Source of the DNA: UBA964 sp031382085
GTDB taxonomy: Bacteria; Pseudomonadota; Gammaproteobacteria; Steroidobacterales; Steroidobacteraceae
NCBI GenBank assembly: GCA_031382085.1
Contig: JANMYM010000082.1
Coordinates: forward strand, 62,001-126,000
Length of the DNA stretch: 64,000 nt
Direction of reading: 5' to 3'
Positions within the stretch are counted from its first letter, which is position 1. Each line of letters starts with the position of its first letter. The position numbers and the translations under genes are program-made. Shown piece after piece: positions 49,163 through 57,361 of the stretch. Under the pieces are notes generated by a model. It saw nothing but the letters and a program-made list of their open reading frames with translations, did no database searches and was not told the DNA's origin.

Positions 49163-50938
49163 TCAGTCCAGGCGCCGTTCCAGGGCGTCGATCTCGGCGC
49201 GCAACCCAGCCGGCACACGCTGGCCGAATTCGTCGACATAACTGCGAATTTCTTTCGCCTCCGCGCGCCATTGCACCCTGTCGACAGCTAACAACTCGGA
49301 CATTGCCGCGGCACTGACATCGAGCCCCTGCAGATTGAGATCCGCACTGTCTGGCAAATAACCGATCGGCGTTTCGTGGGCGTTGGCCTTGCCCGCGCAG
49401 CGCTCCAGCATCCAGGCGATCACGCGCAGATTCTCGCCGTAGCCCGGCCACAGAAACTTGCCGGCGGCGTCGCGGCGGAACCAATTGACATGGAATATTT
49501 TCGGCGGATTACTGAGACGCTTGCCGATGTTGATCCAATGCGCCCAGTAGTCGGCGAAGTTGTAGCCGGCAAACGGCTTCATTGCCATCGGGTCACGACG
49601 CACCACACCCACCTGGCCGGTGGCGGCTGCCGTGGTCTCCGATGCGACCGACGCGCCGACCAGCACACCATGATTCCAGTCGCGGGCTTCGTAGACCAGC
49701 GGGGCGACGGTGCGACGCCGGCCACCAAACACGAGTGCGGAAATCGGCACGCCGCGCGGATCGTCCGCGTGCGGCGAATAGCAGGGATTCTGTTTCGCAG
49801 CTACGGTAAAACGTGAATTCGGATGGGCGGCAGGACCCTTGGATGAGGCATCAATGGGCTTGCCCAGCCAGTCAGTCGCCGGCTTGCCGGTTTCCAGTCC
49901 TTCCCACCAGGGTTCATTGTTAGCTGTGAGCGCGACATTGGTGAACAGCGTATCGTGACGAATCATGTCGTAGGCATTGCGATTAGTCTGCGGGTTGGTG
50001 CCTGGTACCACGCCGAAATAACCCGCTTCTGGATTGATCGCCCACAGACGGCCGTCGGGCCCTGGGTGCAGCCACGCGATGTCATCGCCAACCGTGAACA
50101 CTTTCCAGCCCGGCATCGAGCCCGGCGGAATCAGCATCGCGAGATTGGTCTTGCCGCAGGCCGACGGGAATGCCGCCGCGACGTAATGGGTCTCGCCGGC
50201 CGGGCTCTGCAGGCCCACGATCAACATGTGTTCCGCGAGCCAGCCTTCGGTGCGCGCCTGATAGCTGGCGATACGCAGTGCATGGCACTTCTTGCCTAAC
50301 AAAGCGTTGCCGCCATAGCCCGAACCGAAGCTCTCGATGGTGAGTTCTTCCGGGAAGTGCATGATGAAACGGCGATCCGGGTCCAGCTCGCCGGTTGAGT
50401 GCAGGCCCTTGACGAAGCTGTTGTCACGCGCGATGCGCTCCAGCGCCGGGCGGCCCATGCGGGTCATCATGCCCATGTTTATGGCGACGTAGGCGCTATC
50501 GGTGATTTCGACCCCACAGCGCGCAAACGGCGAATCGATCGGGCCCATGCAATACGGGACCACGTACAGCGTTCGCCCCTTCATGCAGCCGCGGAACAGG
50601 CCCTGCATTTTCTTGTGCGCTTCCTGCGGGTCCATCCAGTGATTGTTCGGGCCGGCATCTTCGGGTTTGTGGGTGCAAACGAAGGTCAGATGTTCGACCC
50701 GGGCAACGTCCGAGGGGTGCGACCGCGCCAGGAAAGAATTCGGGAATGTTTCGGCGTTCAGTGCCTGAAGTTCGCCTCTTGCCTGCAGCTGTTTTTGCAG
50801 TGTGGCGATTTCGGTGGCGGAGCCATCACACCAGTGCACGTAGTCCGGTTGCGTCAGTTCCCGCACCGCACGCACCCAGTCGGTGACCGCACGCGAAATG
50901 TCGGGCAAAGCGGCAAAGGAACCCGGGGCGGTGGCCAT
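49163..50938 (-). CDS. pckG: Phosphoenolpyruvate carboxykinase (GTP)
   Basis: 591 residues. The GTP-type PEPCK signature FPSACGKTNLAML contains the active-site Cys and P-loop. Substrate regions LYVVPYCMGPIDSPFARCGV and FGSGYGGNALLGKKCHALRI, and the guanine pocket NWFRRDAAGKFLWPGYGENL, are complete. It converts oxaloacetate and GTP to PEP, CO2 and GDP, the entry to gluconeogenesis, needed when growing on acids or aromatic/steroid-like substrates that feed the TCA cycle. Confidence 0.97.
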   Translation of the reverse strand: MATAPGSFAALPDISRAVTDWVRAVRELTQPDYVHWCDGSATEIATLQKQLQARGELQALNAETFPNSFLARSHPSDVARVEHLTFVCTHKPEDAGPNNHWMDPQEAHKKMQGLFRGCMKGRTLYVVPYCMGPIDSPFARCGVEITDSAYVAINMGMMTRMGRPALERIARDNSFVKGLHSTGELDPDRRFIMHFPEELTIESFGSGYGGNALLGKKCHALRIASYQARTEGWLAEHMLIVGLQSPAGETHYVAAAFPSACGKTNLAMLIPPGSMPGWKVFTVGDDIAWLHPGPDGRLWAINPEAGYFGVVPGTNPQTNRNAYDMIRHDTLFTNVALTANNEPWWEGLETGKPATDWLGKPIDASSKGPAAHPNSRFTVAAKQNPCYSPHADDPRGVPISALVFGGRRRTVAPLVYEARDWNHGVLVGASVASETTAAATGQVGVVRRDPMAMKPFAGYNFADYWAHWINIGKRLSNPPKIFHVNWFRRDAAGKFLWPGYGENLRVIAWMLERCAGKANAHETPIGYLPDSADLNLQGLDVSAAAMSELLAVDRVQWRAEAKEIRSYVDEFGQRVPAGLRAEIDALERRLD

Positions 50939-51019
50939 GCGTATCCAGTCGTTCGTTACTTGTTGAACGGAGAATTATAGCCGGGGTGGCGCCAGCAACC
51001 AGTCGCCGATACACAGAAC

Positions 51020-51056
51020 AAAAAAAGGGGTGACCGCCGGTTGGCGGTCACCCCTT
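51020..51056 (-). terminator. Strong Rho-independent terminator of the phasin gene
   Basis: AAGGGGTGACCGCC (51025-51038), loop GGTT, GGCGGTCACCCCTT (51043-51056): a 14-bp perfect stem. On the minus strand it is followed by seven T residues (A-run 51020-51026), the classic intrinsic terminator form. It lies about 85 bp past the phasin stop. Confidence 0.9.
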
Positions 51057-51140
51057 ACGTTTGGGGGGAGGTCCGGGGGGTGAGCCTCGCCCCATCGTTC
51101 TCAATGACGAACGCTTCCCAGGTGCATCAGGCCAGGTGCA

Positions 51141-51659
51141 TCAGGCGGCTTTGCGAGCGCGCTTGGCCATCTTGCGACCGGCCTTGCGGACCTGCGCGGT
51201 GGCGCGCTTGGCCGCCACCGGCTTCTTCAGCCAATGAGCGTAGGTGTCCTTGGCCAGGCTCCGCACCGCAGCACCCGCTCCGCCGACGATCCGCAACGTC
51301 GTCCTGGCATCGCGCGCCAGGCGATCACGCGTGATGTCAAAGTACTTGATTTGCGCCTGGTACGCGTGCTGCAGCGAGTCCGCCTTGTTGAGCAGGCGCA
51401 GCCGCTCGGCGCCGTCATGCAGCGCGCCGGTCAGCACATTGGCCTGGTGGGCCAACAGGTCGCCGGTGTACTGATACGCGAGCGTGTTCAGGCGCGTCGC
51501 CGCAGCTGACAGATTTTCGATAGGGGCCGCAGCGGATTCGACGCGCTCGGCAGCCATTTTCACAGTGTCGCGCGCAGTAGCAGCGGTGCGCTCGACGTAG
51601 GCTGAGGCTTGGTCGCGGACATCCGAGGTCATTTCAATAAAGCGTTCGGTCAGTTTCAT
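51141..51659 (-). CDS. Phasin family protein
   Basis: 172 residues. Amphipathic helical body (KLTERFIEMTSDVRDQASAY, NLSAAATRLNTLAYQYTGDL, AYQAQIKYFDITRDRLARDA) of phasin type and a Lys/Arg/Ala-rich tail (KRATAQVRKAGRKMAKRARK), as in PhaF-like phasins that tether PHA granules to nucleoid DNA. It coats polyhydroxyalkanoate granules. It lies downstream of phaC and phaZ in the same orientation but with its own promoter region. Confidence 0.85.
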   Translation of the reverse strand: MKLTERFIEMTSDVRDQASAYVERTAATARDTVKMAAERVESAAAPIENLSAAATRLNTLAYQYTGDLLAHQANVLTGALHDGAERLRLLNKADSLQHAYQAQIKYFDITRDRLARDARTTLRIVGGAGAAVRSLAKDTYAHWLKKPVAAKRATAQVRKAGRKMAKRARKAA

Positions 51660-51677
51660 GGTGTCTCTCCGTGGTGG

Positions 51678-51706
51678 TGCGATGCATCAATTGTTGCGAT
51701 GCATCA
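51678..51706. repeat. Direct repeat of TGCGATGCATCA in the phasin promoter
   Basis: TGCGATGCATCA occurs at 51678-51689 and 51695-51706, a 17-bp period; each copy contains the palindrome GATGCATC. Just upstream lies TGTTGCAGTGCAGCG. TGC/GCA-rich boxes of this kind are typical PhaR-like operator sequences in phasin promoters; binding here is inferred. Confidence 0.5.
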
Positions 51707-51783
51707 TACCATGTTGCAGTGCAGCGTCAAGAGGCAGTGACGATGCGCTAGAAATTCTCGGAATAACCTATAACCGATTGTTA

Positions 51784-52623
51784 TTATTGAGTTTTTGTTC
51801 CGAATGGCTCGCGTGAATCGAGAAACTCGCGAATTACGGGAATGATTTGACCCAGGGAAAACAGCATGAACAGGTGCCCGCCGCCCTGAACCATGAACAG
51901 GCGATTGCTCGGGATCAGCAAGGCCAACAGCCTGGCATTGACGGCTGGAACCAAAGGATCGTCCGAGCCCGCCATGATCAGTGTTGGTTGTTTCAGCTTG
52001 TGCAACCAAAGCACGCTGGTCCAGCCCGCGCCCGCCAGCAGCTGATAAATGTAGCCCATTACGGTCGGCGGAATGATCCGAGACGTGTGCCCCATGATGA
52101 GATTGGGGTCGCGTCGCGTCTCACCGCCATAAATGTCGCCCGCAGCGCGCTGCATGTAGAGCGGCGAGAGATAACGCTGCGGCGTAATCATTTTCGACAG
52201 TGCTTTCGGTCGGCCCGGCACCATGAGCACGCCCGCAGACGTCGCGGCCAGAATCAGGCGCCGACAGCGCGCTGGATAGGACCGCGCAAACTGCTGGGCC
52301 AGCGCACCGCCCCAGGAAACGCCGGCGACATCGACCTCCGGATAGCCGAGGCGGTCGAGCAGTTTTGCCGCCAGCCGCGCAAGGCCGGAAAAGCGCCTTG
52401 GCCACCAGGACATTTCCGACTTGCCAATGCCAGGCACATCGAAAATGACGATTTCCTTGCCATCGAGCGCTTCCATGAAGGGGAAGACAATCTCGAAGTT
52501 GGCGCCGATGCCATTGAATATCAGCAGCGGCGTGCCGCCCTTGGCCGCGCCGCGTTGGGTCGCGACACGCAACTTGAGTCCGTCTATTTCGAGATACTCG
52601 ATGTTGCGATGCGGTGCGCTCAT
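51784..52623 (-). CDS. phaZ: Intracellular poly(3-hydroxyalkanoate) depolymerase
   Basis: 279 residues from ATG at 52623 (MSAPHRNIEYLEIDGLKLRV); in-frame starts at 52668 and further upstream would overlap phaC. It closely follows the Pseudomonas medium-chain PhaZ pattern: TPLLIFNGIGANFEIVFPFM, nucleophile Ser in DVAGVSWGGALAQQFARSYP, LILAATSAGVLMVPGRPKAL, Asp in AGSDDPLVPAVNARLLA, and His in GGGHLFMLFSLGQI. It mobilises stored polyester. Follows phaC by about 28 bp and is co-transcribed. Confidence 0.92.
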   Translation of the reverse strand: MSAPHRNIEYLEIDGLKLRVATQRGAAKGGTPLLIFNGIGANFEIVFPFMEALDGKEIVIFDVPGIGKSEMSWWPRRFSGLARLAAKLLDRLGYPEVDVAGVSWGGALAQQFARSYPARCRRLILAATSAGVLMVPGRPKALSKMITPQRYLSPLYMQRAAGDIYGGETRRDPNLIMGHTSRIIPPTVMGYIYQLLAGAGWTSVLWLHKLKQPTLIMAGSDDPLVPAVNARLLALLIPSNRLFMVQGGGHLFMLFSLGQIIPVIREFLDSREPFGTKTQ

Positions 52624-52651
52624 GCGTTGTGGCCTGCTTGCGATCCTGGAT

Positions 52652-54421
52652 TCAGCGCTGGTGTACATAGCGTCCCGGGGCGGCATCACCCGCCGGATAT
52701 TGTGCGGATCCCACGGTGGCCGCGGCTTTTTGTTCCGGGCCCGAGCGTTCGTGGAACCAATGCTGCCAGTGATCCCACCAGCTGCCTGTGTGTTCGGTCG
52801 CAGTCGCGCGCCAGGCATCGGCGCCGAGTTTCAGGTTGCTGTTCAGGTAGTACCTGGATTTCGGGTTCGACGGCGGATTGACGATGCTCTGGATGTGGCC
52901 GCTGGAGGTGAGCACGAAAGTCGTCGGGCTCTTGATGATTCGGCGCGTCTCATAGCACGCCTGCCAGGGCGTGATGTGATCGGTGACACCAGCGACAACG
53001 TAAAACGGCGCCTTGATCCTGGCCAAATCTATCTTAGTGCCTAACACCTCGAGCCGGCCGGCATATTTGAGCGGGTTTTCCAGGAACATGCGCAACAGAT
53101 CGGCATGAAATTCCGCCGGCAGGCGCGTGGAATCCGAGTTCCAGTACAGGATGTCGAAGGCGGGCGGACGGTTGCCCATTACCCAGTTGTTGGCGACGAA
53201 CATCCACACCAGATCGTTAGGCCGCAGCCAGGCGAAGACCCGGCCCATTTCCGTGCCTTCCAGCACGCCGGCTTTGCGCGACTTGTGGATCGCGGCAGCA
53301 ATGCCACTCCTGGAGGCGAATTGACCTAACAAAGTGGGCGCCTCGGTATCGAGCACTGTGACCAGCAAGGTGGCACTGGCGATCGAATCATCGCCGGTCG
53401 CGGCCAGGTGACCTAACAATGTTGACAGCGTGAAGCCGCCTGCGCAGGCGGCCATCGCGTGCACCCGGTGCGCACCGGTGATGGACTTGCAGACCTCGAT
53501 CGCCTGCTTGCAGGCGAGCAGGTAGGTCTCCATGTTCCAGTCGCGTTGCGCCGCGGTCGGATTGCGCCAGCTGATGCAGAAAAGCTGCACGCCGTGCTGG
53601 GTGGCGTACTCGGCGAAACTGCGCCCGGGCGCCAGATCCAGCGCGTAAAACTTGTTGATTTGCGGCGGCACGATCAGCAGCGGTTCGGCCCGCACCTTGT
53701 CGGTGGCGGGCTGATACTGGATCAGTTCGATGACATCATTGCGATACACGATCGCGCCGGGGGTGACCGCCAGGTTCTTGCCGACCTGGAATTTTCGGCC
53801 ATCCACCATGCTCGGCATGCCGCCGTTGTTGCGCAGGTCGTCGAGCATGTTCTGTGCGCCGTAGAGCAGGCTCTTGCCCCTGGTTTCGGTCGCGCGCTGG
53901 ATGGCGCCCGGATTGCCGAGCAAAAAGTTGGTCGGCGCAAAAGCCTCGGTCACCAGCTGCAATATAAATCTCGCCTTCTCGCGGTCATCGTCGGTGGCGT
54001 CGGCGCGTTCGATGATGCGTTCCAGCGAACTCCGCCACGCCAGAAATCCCTGCATCAGGCGCTTGAAATAGCCGCTTTGCTGCCAGATTGCGTGGCTGAA
54101 ACGCCGATCTTTTGGATCCGGAGCGACGCCGGAACCACCCTGCAGCACAGCTAACAACTCACGCCCCAGCGCGAGGTTTTCCTCGAGAATCACTTGTGGT
54201 CGGGATAGCAGCATGCGCAGCGCGCGCTGCGCGGCATCCAGGATTTCGGCGCGGTCAAAGCCAATCAGGGGGTTGGCGCCAAGAATTTCCTCAGAAGCAG
54301 CCTCCGCCTTCTCATGTTCCAGTTCAGGCTGGTTGTCGTCGGCGCCGGGAGCCGCAAAACCATCGGCTGCCGGCATCGCAATCGTCGATCTTTTTGACTT
54401 AGCACGGGGTCGGTTCGGCAT
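52652..54421 (-). CDS. phaC: Poly(3-hydroxyalkanoate) synthase, class II-like
   Basis: 589 residues. Nucleophile Cys in the lipase-like box VHAMAACAGGFTLSTLLGHL (about residue 323), with Asp in YVVAGVTDHITPWQACYETR and His in VLTSSGHIQSIVNPPSNPKS. The stretch NNWVMGNRPPAFDILYWNSD, STRLPAEFHADLLRMFLENP is close to pseudomonad class II enzymes that polymerise medium-chain 3-hydroxyacyl-CoAs. The N-terminus (~50 residues) is Lys/Glu-rich and variable. It heads the phaC-phaZ unit and is divergent from the DUF11-like cluster. Confidence 0.95.
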   Translation of the reverse strand: MPNRPRAKSKRSTIAMPAADGFAAPGADDNQPELEHEKAEAASEEILGANPLIGFDRAEILDAAQRALRMLLSRPQVILEENLALGRELLAVLQGGSGVAPDPKDRRFSHAIWQQSGYFKRLMQGFLAWRSSLERIIERADATDDDREKARFILQLVTEAFAPTNFLLGNPGAIQRATETRGKSLLYGAQNMLDDLRNNGGMPSMVDGRKFQVGKNLAVTPGAIVYRNDVIELIQYQPATDKVRAEPLLIVPPQINKFYALDLAPGRSFAEYATQHGVQLFCISWRNPTAAQRDWNMETYLLACKQAIEVCKSITGAHRVHAMAACAGGFTLSTLLGHLAATGDDSIASATLLVTVLDTEAPTLLGQFASRSGIAAAIHKSRKAGVLEGTEMGRVFAWLRPNDLVWMFVANNWVMGNRPPAFDILYWNSDSTRLPAEFHADLLRMFLENPLKYAGRLEVLGTKIDLARIKAPFYVVAGVTDHITPWQACYETRRIIKSPTTFVLTSSGHIQSIVNPPSNPKSRYYLNSNLKLGADAWRATATEHTGSWWDHWQHWFHERSGPEQKAAATVGSAQYPAGDAAPGRYVHQR

Positions 54422-54618
54422 CTTCGATCCTTTCTTGAGGGCTCACCCTCCGGACAAAGTGTGACAGGCAGCGCGCTTGCGGCAAGTGCTTGCCCGTTAT
54501 GTCCAATCGCTAGGGTTATCCCTTATAGCCTGTGATTATGGTCACAAGGCCGGGCAAACGGAATTCCTAGACTACCGCCACTCGCCATTAGGCGTGAGCT
54601 GCAGGGACACCGTCCGGT

Positions 54619-55596
54619 ATGAAATCGCGTTTGCAAGTTGGTTTTTTGCTGGCTGCCCTGAGCCTGGCGCCCGCCGCGCACGCAGTGGGCGCATTGGCAG
54701 GCGCCCAGATCCAAAACACCGCGCAGGTGAATTACATCGTCGGCGGCAGCCCGGCGACCACGAATTCAAACACCGTCAGTCTGACCGTCAACGAGATCCT
54801 GGATGTCGTTGCGACATTGCAAAGCGGTGATGTTCCAGTGGCGCCAGGCGCGACCAATCAGGTCGTCGTGATGCGCGTAACCAATACCGGTAACGGCTCG
54901 GAGACATTTCGCCTTGTGCTCAACAGCGTGCTGCCGGGCGACGACTTTGATCCGACGCCCTCGTCGCCTGCGATCTATTTCGACAGCGACGGCAACGGCG
55001 TTGTTTCGGCCGGCGACACGCCGTATGTCGCCGGGACCAACGATCCGACGCTGGCGCCGGACGCCTTTGTCAGGCTGCTGGTATTGAACAACATCGGCGC
55101 TGCGCTGGCCAATGGCGCCCGCGGTTTCACGCGCCTGACCGCCGAGTCCCTGACCGGCATCGGCAATCCCGGCACGGTGTTCAACGGCCAGGGGACCGGC
55201 GGTACCGATGCAGTGGTAGGCACCACCGGCGCTGATTCATTTGCCGTTGGCACCTATCTCGTGTCGGACATCAGTGTCACTGCTAACAAAACAGCGGTCG
55301 TCACCGACACGTTTGGCGGCTCGCGCCCGTTGCCAGGCGCAACAATTGCCTACCAGATCATCGTGACCGCGACCGGCAGTGGCACGGCCACGTCTTCGGT
55401 TTTCAGCGACGCGATTCCGGCTAACACGACGTATGTCCCGGCCAGCCTGCGCCTCAATGGCAATGCCATGACCGATGCGGCGGACGCCGATGCGGGCCAG
55501 TTCCTGACGACGCCCGCGCGCGTCAGCGTCAACCTCGGCAACCTGACGCAGGCCGCGGGCCCGCAGACGATTCGATTTTCCGTGTTGATTAACTAG
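54619..55596 (+). CDS. Secreted DUF11-like repeat protein 1
   Basis: 325 residues. Signal peptide (KSRLQVGFLLAALSLAPAAH-AVG). The start of the mature part, GALAGAQIQNTAQVNYIVGG, is shared with the proteins at 56193 and 57362. Immunoglobulin-like beta sandwiches follow: VVVMRVTNTGNGSETFRLVL, then a DUF11-type module ISVTANKTAVVTDTFGGSRP, LPGATIAYQIIVTATGSGTA ending TIRFSVLIN. A Ca-binding-like loop YFDSDGNGVVSAGDTPYV is present. First of four co-directional genes; the 197-bp space to phaC holds their promoters. Likely an extracellular or surface structural protein. Confidence 0.75.
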   Translation: MKSRLQVGFLLAALSLAPAAHAVGALAGAQIQNTAQVNYIVGGSPATTNSNTVSLTVNEILDVVATLQSGDVPVAPGATNQVVVMRVTNTGNGSETFRLVLNSVLPGDDFDPTPSSPAIYFDSDGNGVVSAGDTPYVAGTNDPTLAPDAFVRLLVLNNIGAALANGARGFTRLTAESLTGIGNPGTVFNGQGTGGTDAVVGTTGADSFAVGTYLVSDISVTANKTAVVTDTFGGSRPLPGATIAYQIIVTATGSGTATSSVFSDAIPANTTYVPASLRLNGNAMTDAADADAGQFLTTPARVSVNLGNLTQAAGPQTIRFSVLIN

Positions 55597-55607
55597 AAGG
55601 AGCCTGT

Positions 55608-56120
55608 ATGAAAAAGGGGTATGCATTAGTAGTCGGTCTGGCTTTGTTAGGACTGAGTAGCGCCTCGGCACTTGCGGAGGGCGCAACGCGCCCGGGGCCC
55701 AAGGCCGGCTGCATTGAACTCAAGAGCGTGGCGGAGACCGAAGAGTCCTATCGCGACGAGCAAGGCCAGCAAGTCGTGCGTCGGGTACCGGCCGCGAAAG
55801 TCGTGCCCGGTACGCAGGTGATCTGGACGCTGAGCGCGACCAATATCTGCGCAACGGCTGCCGACAATGTGTTCATCGACAACCCGGTTCCCGGGCACAT
55901 GACGCTGATCGCTGATTCGGTACGGGGATTGGGTGCCGACATCAGTTATTCGATCGACGGCAAGCAGTTCGCCGAGCCCGAACAACTGCACGTGACCGAA
56001 GCCGATGGCACGACGCGCCAGCCACGCGCCGACGAGTACACGCATGTCCGCTGGGCGTTCCGCAATTCGATAGGTCCTGGCCAGCTGGCTGCGGCGTCGT
56101 TCCGCGCCATCGTGCGCTGA
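55608..56120 (+). CDS. Secreted DUF11-like protein 2 (single domain)
   Basis: 170 residues with a signal peptide (YALVVGLALLGLSSASALAE). One DUF11-like domain: VVPGTQVIWTLSATNICATA, ADNVFIDNPVPGHMTLIADS and WAFRNSIGPGQLAAASFRAI. AGGAGCC lies 7 bp before ATG, and the gene starts 11 bp after the previous stop, so they are co-transcribed. Two mature Cys residues (GCIELKS, NICATAA) could form a disulfide. It may be a small partner of the larger repeat proteins. Confidence 0.75.
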   Translation: MKKGYALVVGLALLGLSSASALAEGATRPGPKAGCIELKSVAETEESYRDEQGQQVVRRVPAAKVVPGTQVIWTLSATNICATAADNVFIDNPVPGHMTLIADSVRGLGADISYSIDGKQFAEPEQLHVTEADGTTRQPRADEYTHVRWAFRNSIGPGQLAAASFRAIVR

Positions 56121-56192
56121 ACGTGTAATGGCCGGATTTTTCGAGAGTTTTCGCTGATTGGATGAGTTTGTCTTTACCCGTAGGAGTTTTTC

Positions 56193-57326
56193 ATGAAACG
56201 TCTGTTAGCAATGGCCGCTTTGGCCGGAATCGGCATATGGCAGCCGGCCGCGCTTGCGGCGGGCACTGCCGCCAACACGTCAATCGCCAACAAGGCGACG
56301 ATCAATTACAGCGTCGGCGGCAATGCCCAGACGGCGATTGAATCGTCACCGGCCGGCAACACCAACCCAGGTGTCGGCAATGGCATCAATACGACGTTTT
56401 TGGTCGACGACAAGGTCGACCTCACGGTCACCGAATTGTCGGGCGCCGCAACGGTGGTCAATCCGGGCCAGGTCAACATGGTGACGGGCTTCCGGGTGAC
56501 TAACACCGGCAACGCGGCACACGCATTTGCGCTGGCGGGCGTGAACAATGTCGGCGGTGTCGTGTTTACCAACACCGACACAACCGACGTCGCCAACCTG
56601 CGCGTGATCGTCGACTCAAACGCGAACGGCACGTTTGAGGCGGCCGACCTGACGGCTAACATCAACAACGTCAACACGCTGGCGGCGGATGCCAATACCG
56701 TCGTTTTCATCGTTGCCGATGTGCCGGTGACGACGGTCAACGGGCAGTTCGCCAACGTCCGCCTCACGGCAACCGCCGCGGTCAACAACACGCCGGGCAC
56801 ACCGGTGACGCAAACCGCCGGTGGCGACACCGCGGGAGTCGACTTCGTGTTTGCTGACGGGGCGGGCGCCGGCGATATTGCGCGCGATGGCAAGCACTCG
56901 GCGGACGATCAATATGCCGTGCAATCAGCGCGTCTGACGGTGACTAAAGCCTCCGCAGTGGTCAGCGATCCGTTTAACCTGCTGGTCAATCCCAAGGCCA
57001 TTCCTGGCGCCGTGGTCGAGTACTCGGTCACCGTGGCTAACACGGGCACGCAGAACGCGACGGGCGTGACGCTACTGGATCCGCTGCCTGCCAACACAGC
57101 GTTCCGGCCCAACGTCTATAGCGGCAATACGCGCGACGTACGCATCACCATCAACGCCGTTGACACGTTCTGTGTTGCTGAAACCGGCGGCGTTGATACG
57201 GGTGGCGACGGTTGCGTGATCACCGTGGGCAATGCACTGCAGGTTGGCGGCCTGGCGCTGCCAACGCTGCCGTTCGCGGGCCCGACCAGCACGGCCCTGA
57301 TCCGCTTCCAGGTGACCATCAACTAG
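56193..57326 (+). CDS. Secreted DUF11-like repeat protein 3
   Basis: 377 residues. Signal peptide (RLLAMAALAGIGIWQPAALA). It is a paralogue of the protein at 54619: the same GTAANTSIANKATINYSVGG opening, MVTGFRVTNTGNAAHAFALA module, and a DUF11 module VEYSVTVANTGTQNATGVTL, LDPLPANTAFRPNVYSGNTR ending RFQVTIN. The central part is rich in Thr/Asn/Val and has the Asp/Asn-rich loop VDSNANGTFEAADLT. TAGGAG lies 9 bp ahead of ATG. Probably a surface-exposed adhesin-like or sheath component. Confidence 0.75.
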   Translation: MKRLLAMAALAGIGIWQPAALAAGTAANTSIANKATINYSVGGNAQTAIESSPAGNTNPGVGNGINTTFLVDDKVDLTVTELSGAATVVNPGQVNMVTGFRVTNTGNAAHAFALAGVNNVGGVVFTNTDTTDVANLRVIVDSNANGTFEAADLTANINNVNTLAADANTVVFIVADVPVTTVNGQFANVRLTATAAVNNTPGTPVTQTAGGDTAGVDFVFADGAGAGDIARDGKHSADDQYAVQSARLTVTKASAVVSDPFNLLVNPKAIPGAVVEYSVTVANTGTQNATGVTLLDPLPANTAFRPNVYSGNTRDVRITINAVDTFCVAETGGVDTGGDGCVITVGNALQVGGLALPTLPFAGPTSTALIRFQVTIN

Positions 57327-57361
57327 GGTCTAACAAGCCGCAATAGCGCCGGGGAAGACCT

